From the NCBI RefSeq assembly GCF_001514205.1, contig NZ_KQ948770.1:124001-188000 (forward strand): a stretch of DNA of 64,000 bases. Direction: 5' to 3'. Positions within the stretch are counted from its first letter, which is position 1; the number at the start of each line of letters is the position of its first letter. This document shows, piece by piece, positions 60,623 to 64,000 of the stretch. The DNA comes from Streptomyces griseoruber (GTDB lineage Bacteria > Actinomycetota > Actinomycetes > Streptomycetales > Streptomycetaceae). Both the position numbers and the translations under genes were made by a program. The notes under the pieces are model-generated. The model ran no database searches, was not told the origin of the DNA, and saw nothing but the letters and a program-made list of their open reading frames with translations.

Positions 60623-61504
60623 TCACATACTGATAGAGATCGCGATTGACCCCAACTTGCTCCCGATCTCGCTCTGCAACCGCCGTGCCGCCGGAAGCAG
60701 CCGATCGGCCTGCCGGGCGGGCAGGGAGATGGCCATCGTCGCCACCGTGGCGCCCACGGTGATCGGAACCGCGGCGCACACCGTGCCCAATGCGTATTCC
60801 TGCCTCTCCACGACCGGTTCCATGCGTCGGGTCCGCTCCAGACGTCGCAGCAGGGTCTGGTCGTCACGCACGGTGTACGGGGTGATCGACTGCACGGGGT
60901 GGCGGTCCAGGTGATCGCGGCGGGCGATCTCGTCCATCTGGGACAGCAGACACTGGCCGATGGCGTGCGCATGCGCGGTCTCGCGGAAGTCGGCCCACTC
61001 CTGCACCGCCGGATTAGCGGGGGTGTCGGAGACACACATGATCTCGATCTCGCCGTCGCGGTATCGGGCGTAGTACACGGGGACACCGATCGAATCACGC
61101 CACTCGGCGAGGGTGTCGGCGACCGTGCTGCGACGTTTCTGCGCCGCTCCACTGCTGGCCAGCCGCTCGGCCGCCTCACCGAGGAAGAACAGGCCCTTGT
61201 CCCGGCGCAGATAGCCCTCGTGCACAAGGGTGCGCAACAGGTGGTAGGCCGTGGGGAGCGCGAGGCCGGTCTCCCGGGCCAGTTGCTTGGCCGGAGCACC
61301 GCACGGGTGCTCGGCGACGGACTCCAGCAGTCGCATCGCACGCTGCACGGAGCCGATCAGCGTCATGGCGGGGTTCGGCTGCATCGTCGTGGGACGGGGC
61401 TGCTCGGGGAGTCCCGTGCCCGAAGGGCGCTGGAGCGGGGGCGCGGGGGGGCGTGGGGCGGGGGGTGCGTGTGGTTCCGGGGAGGCGGTGTCGACCAGGG
61501 CCAA
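60623..61504 (-). CDS. ssgR: IclR-family activator SsgR
   Basis: A 293-residue IclR-type regulator. The helix-turn-helix is at about 55-85 (AKQLARETGLALPTAYHLLRTL) and the effector domain follows (VPVYYARYRDGEIEIMCVSD, IGQCLLSQMDE). Its position directly upstream of ssgA and in the same direction identifies it as SsgR, which activates ssgA in S. coelicolor. The TTG start at 61504 follows GGAGTGACCCC; shorter starts at internal ATGs would still include the HTH. The N-terminal ~40 residues are Pro/Ala-rich. Confidence 0.94.
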   Translation of the reverse strand: MALVDTASPEPHAPPAPRPPAPPLQRPSGTGLPEQPRPTTMQPNPAMTLIGSVQRAMRLLESVAEHPCGAPAKQLARETGLALPTAYHLLRTLVHEGYLRRDKGLFFLGEAAERLASSGAAQKRRSTVADTLAEWRDSIGVPVYYARYRDGEIEIMCVSDTPANPAVQEWADFRETAHAHAIGQCLLSQMDEIARRDHLDRHPVQSITPYTVRDDQTLLRRLERTRRMEPVVERQEYALGTVCAAVPITVGATVATMAISLPARQADRLLPAARRLQSEIGSKLGSIAISISM

Positions 61505-61704
61505 GGGGTCACTCCCGAAGCGCGAGGGGGCGGCCCGTGCGGGGAGACACGGGAGGGGGGTGTACGCCGCTCGCGGGGGTCTTCCCCGCGTCGAGTTCCG
61601 GACTTTAACCGCCCGCCACCGTCCGGGAACCGGCCCTGCCCGAAACTTCCCCCGGCCGAGGGAACAGGTGAATCCTGTTACCGCTCAGCGGTCTCCCGCG
61701 CCGC

Positions 61705-61917
61705 TCACCAGTCGCTGCGCGAGGAGGAACCCGCCATGAACTTCCGTACGACGTAGACCAGTCCGCCGACCAGGGCCACGAAGATCAGCACCTTGAACAG
61801 GAGCCAGACCAGGAAGCCCACGACGCTGGCTATCAGGCCGCCGAAGACGACCAGGGCGATGACCGGCACCGCCACCCACTTCACCCACCACGGCAGTCCC
61901 GCGAAGATCTCTCGCAT
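61705..61917 (-). CDS. Small membrane protein, DUF5326-like
   Basis: A 70-residue protein with two adjacent transmembrane helices (WVAVPVIALVVFGGLIASVV and WLLFKVLIFVALVGGLVYVV) and a short basic tail. Frequent near ssgR-ptpA in Streptomyces by recollection; function unknown. The ATG lies in the clear frame with a GAC-AAGGACGAAGGCG leader (weak site). Confidence 0.8.
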   Translation of the reverse strand: MREIFAGLPWWVKWVAVPVIALVVFGGLIASVVGFLVWLLFKVLIFVALVGGLVYVVRKFMAGSSSRSDW

Positions 61918-62072
61918 CGCCTTCGTCCTTGTCCTCGACCGGCCCGAACTCCTGTGAGTCCGGATGCTTCCGGTGTCCTGCCGTCGATGCTAGGTCCGCG
62001 AAGGGGGCCGGCGGGGGCCCGGCGCCCCTTGTCCTCCCCTGATCGATCCCCTAGGGAACCCGGAGACCCGGG

Positions 62073-62390
62073 TCAGGCCTCGGGCGGAGAGAACACCACC
62101 AGAACCCGCAGGTCCTCGCTGATGTGGTGGAACTTGTGGGCGACCCCGGCCGGGACGTACACCACGCTGCCGCGCGCGACCTGGGTGGTCTCCAGCCCGA
62201 CGGTGATCGAGGCCCGACCACTGACGACGAAGTACACCTCGTCCTGGTTGTGCGGGTTCTGTGGATCGTGTTCCCCGGCGTTGAGCGCGTACAGCCCCAC
62301 GGACATGTTCCGCTCCCGCAGGAATTGCAGGTAGGCGCCGTCGTTGGAGGCTCGCTCCGCCTCCAGTTCGTCCAACCGGAATGCCTTCAT
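62073..62390 (-). CDS. Cupin-domain protein
   Basis: A 105-residue single-cupin protein. The metal-binding motifs are PHNQDEVYFVVSGRASI and VYVPAGVAHKFHHISED (with His residues likely to bind a metal). No enzyme activity can be assigned; such proteins include isomerases and regulators. The start lies 58 bp from the divergent holin-like gene. Confidence 0.88.
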   Translation of the reverse strand: MKAFRLDELEAERASNDGAYLQFLRERNMSVGLYALNAGEHDPQNPHNQDEVYFVVSGRASITVGLETTQVARGSVVYVPAGVAHKFHHISEDLRVLVVFSPPEA

Positions 62391-62448
62391 CGTGTTCGTC
62401 CGCCCTCGCCCGGTGCCCGTTGCCGATCTCTCTGCCACGATCAGACAC

Positions 62449-62826
62449 ATGAAGAATTTCGTAGTCAAGACGATCGCCAACGCGGGCGCCCTGGCGGTCG
62501 CCGTCTGGGCGCTGTCCGGCATAACCCTGTCCGGTGACAACAAGGGCAAGGAGATCGTCACCCTCCTGGTCGTCGCCCTGCTCTTCGGCCTGGTGAACTT
62601 CCTGGTCAAGCCGATCGTGAAGGTGCTGACCTTCCCGCTGTTCATCCTGACCCTCGGTCTGATCACCCTGATCGTCAACGCCCTGATGCTGCTGCTGACC
62701 TCCTGGCTGGCCGGCGTGTTCGACCTGAGCTTCCACGTCGACGGTTTCTGGACCGCGGTCGGCGGCGGCCTGATCGTCTCCGTCGTCTCCTGGGCGCTCA
62801 ACGTCGTCCTGCCCGACGGGGACTGA
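62449..62826 (+). CDS. Phage-holin-like (PF04020-type) membrane protein
   Basis: A 125-residue protein with four helices (ANAGALAVAVWALSGITL, IVTLLVVALLFGLVNFLV, LTFPLFILTLGLITLIVNAL, AVGGGLIVSVVSWALNVVLP). Family members are common in non-phage bacteria and their function is unclear; the name holin is only by similarity. It precedes ptpA by seven bases in the same direction, so both may be one operon with the trans-sulfuration gene. Confidence 0.88.
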   Translation: MKNFVVKTIANAGALAVAVWALSGITLSGDNKGKEIVTLLVVALLFGLVNFLVKPIVKVLTFPLFILTLGLITLIVNALMLLLTSWLAGVFDLSFHVDGFWTAVGGGLIVSVVSWALNVVLPDGD

Positions 62827-62833
62827 GCACGCG

Positions 62834-63322
62834 ATGACGTACCGCGTCTGTTTCGTCTGCACCGGCAACATCTGCCGCTCGCCGATGGCCGAATCGGTCT
62901 TCCGCGCGCGCGTGGAGGAAGCCGGTCTCGACGGGCTGGTCGAGGTCGACAGCGCCGCCACGGGCGACTGGCACGAGGGCGAGGACGCCGACCCGCGCAC
63001 CCGCTCCGTCCTGGACCAGCACGGCTACGCCCTCGATCACACGGCCCGGACGTTCCGGCCGTCCTGGTTCGCCCGCCTCGACCTCGTGCTCGCCCTGGAC
63101 GCCGGACATCTCAAGACCCTGCGCCGCCTGGCGCCCACCGCTCAGGACGCCGGGAAGGTGCGTCTGCTGCGGTCCTACGACCCCGCCGCCGACGACCTCG
63201 ACGTGCCCGACCCCTACTACGGCGGCCGGGACGGCTTCGAGGAGTGCCTCAGGATGGTGGAGGCGGCGGCCGACGGCCTGCTGGCCGCCGTACGCGAGGA
63301 TCTGGAAGGACGGCAGCCATGA
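62834..63322 (+). CDS. ptpA: Low-molecular-weight protein tyrosine phosphatase PtpA
   Basis: A 162-residue enzyme. The P-loop is CVCTGNICRS-like (C-x5-R: CTGNICRS) at about residues 9-16, with Cys as nucleophile, and the catalytic Asp lies in DPYYGGRDGF near the C-terminus. In S. coelicolor PtpA affects antibiotic production. Its stop overlaps the start of the next gene (ATGA). Gene order is shared with S. coelicolor. Confidence 0.96.
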   Translation: MTYRVCFVCTGNICRSPMAESVFRARVEEAGLDGLVEVDSAATGDWHEGEDADPRTRSVLDQHGYALDHTARTFRPSWFARLDLVLALDAGHLKTLRRLAPTAQDAGKVRLLRSYDPAADDLDVPDPYYGGRDGFEECLRMVEAAADGLLAAVREDLEGRQP

Positions 63323-64000
63323 GCGACTCCGTCACACCCGGGGGCGTCCCCGGGGACGCCGGGGAGGGCACACGCGCGGTACGGGCCGGGCTGCCCGAGC
63401 CGGTGAAGTACGAACCGACCCTGCCGGGGCCGGTGTTCGCCGCCCACTACCACCTGCCGGGGGAGCCGACGGGGCCGTACACCTACGGCCGCGACGAGAA
63501 CCCCACCTGGACCCGGCTGGAGCGGGCGATCGGCGAGCTGGAGGCACCGGGGAGGGACGACGTCGAGACGCTCGCCTTCGCCTCCGGCATGGCCGCTATC
63601 TCTGCGCTGCTCTTCTCCCAGCTGCGCTCGGGCGACACGGTCGTCCTGCCCGGCGACGGCTACCAGGCGCTGCCCCTGGTGCGCGCCCAGTTGGAGGCGT
63701 ACGGCATCGAGGTGCGGACCGCCCCGACCGGCGGCGACGCCCAGCTCGACGCCCTCGACGGCGCCCGGCTGCTGTGGATCGAGTCGCCGTCGAACCCCGG
63801 CCTGGACGTGTGCGACATCCGGCGGCTCGCCGACGCGGCACACGCGCGTGGCGCCCTCGTGGCCGTCGACAACACGCTCGCGACCCCGCTGGGACAGCGC
63901 CCGCTGGCACTCGGCGCCGACTTCTCCGTGGCCAGCGGCACCAAGCAGCTCACGGGGCACGGCGACATCCTCCTCGGATACGTCACCGGGCGGGCCGGCG
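63319..64000 (+). CDS. Cys/Met-metabolism PLP enzyme (cystathionine gamma-synthase/lyase type), 3' truncated by window
   Basis: The first 227 residues of a PLP-dependent trans-sulfuration enzyme. The start overlaps ptpA. PTWTRLERAIGELE, FASGMAAISALLFSQL, DGYQAL, and ESPSNPGLDVCDI with VDNTLATPLGQRPL are typical. SGTKQLTGHGD holds the Lys that binds PLP. Synthase or lyase cannot be decided from this part. The end lies beyond the window. Confidence 0.93.
   Translation, partial: MSDSVTPGGVPGDAGEGTRAVRAGLPEPVKYEPTLPGPVFAAHYHLPGEPTGPYTYGRDENPTWTRLERAIGELEAPGRDDVETLAFASGMAAISALLFSQLRSGDTVVLPGDGYQALPLVRAQLEAYGIEVRTAPTGGDAQLDALDGARLLWIESPSNPGLDVCDIRRLADAAHARGALVAVDNTLATPLGQRPLALGADFSVASGTKQLTGHGDILLGYVTGRAG

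Noticed and set aside
62449..62826. Prophage remnant, from the holin-like protein
   Set aside because: The family is widespread outside phages and no other phage gene is adjacent.

Overview
The window is high-GC actinobacterial DNA, almost certainly a Streptomyces chromosome near the replication origin. Three things support this. Two genes, ssgA and ssgR, belong to a sporulation system confined to morphologically complex actinomycetes. Codon use is extremely GC-rich, with only rare TTA codons. Gene order from ptpA and ssgR-ssgA through thiC, hisC, cydA-cydB-cydCD, kptA, serS, pheA, dtpA and the copper genes matches, from memory, the S. coelicolor core next to oriC. Five perfect or near-perfect ParB sites (parS) and three groups of DnaA boxes also fit an origin-proximal position. 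I saw no insertion sequence, prophage, CRISPR array or rRNA gene.

Layout. 0-5.4 kb: the end of an MFS transporter, an acyl-CoA ligase behind an 18-bp palindrome, a SigE-family sigma factor, and a translationally coupled hydratase/Zn-ribbon-hydratase/thiolase operon resembling the mycobacterial steroid side-chain enzymes ChsH2-ChsH1-Ltp2. 5.5-16 kb: small secreted and lipid-anchored proteins, a primase-polymerase-like protein, tRNA-Ser(UGA), a membrane HtrA protease, a glycerophosphodiesterase, an anti-sigma-type ATPase, a repeat tract with DnaA boxes, a SEC-C protein, a structured terminator or sRNA candidate, and a second degenerate primase-like protein. 16-21.8 kb: a PP2C phosphatase, aminopeptidase P, an orphan CitG-like protein, a secreted intradiol dioxygenase and another anti-sigma-type ATPase.

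22-28.3 kb: an extracytoplasmic copper-handling cluster on the plus strand: a Met-rich membrane protein, YcnI, Sco, PCuAC (EcuC), a CopC-CopD fusion and the Tat-exported peroxidase DtpA. This is plausibly the copper route to cytochrome oxidase and developmental radical-copper oxidases. 28.4-32.1 kb: pheA, a DnaA-box cluster, serS coupled to a HAD phosphatase, and tRNA-Ser(GCU). 32.4-36.3 kb: a two-ATPase, two-permease ABC export operon. 36.5-42.7 kb: a small ORF coupled to an EphD-like hydrolase-SDR fusion, KptA, an F420-type LLM oxidoreductase, a second HAD phosphatase and an M23 peptidase.

42.7-50 kb: the cytochrome bd operon cydA-cydB-cydCD with a Rex redox operator, preceded by an aromatic/histidinol-phosphate aminotransferase. 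50-64 kb: a LacI-type regulator with a TTA codon and tandem repeats upstream, a PPP-type phosphatase, a membrane protein, a TerD-vWA protein, thiC under a TPP riboswitch that contains two parS-like palindromes, a YibE/F membrane protein, ssgA and ssgR, small membrane and cupin proteins, ptpA, and the start of a PLP-dependent trans-sulfuration enzyme that runs off the window.
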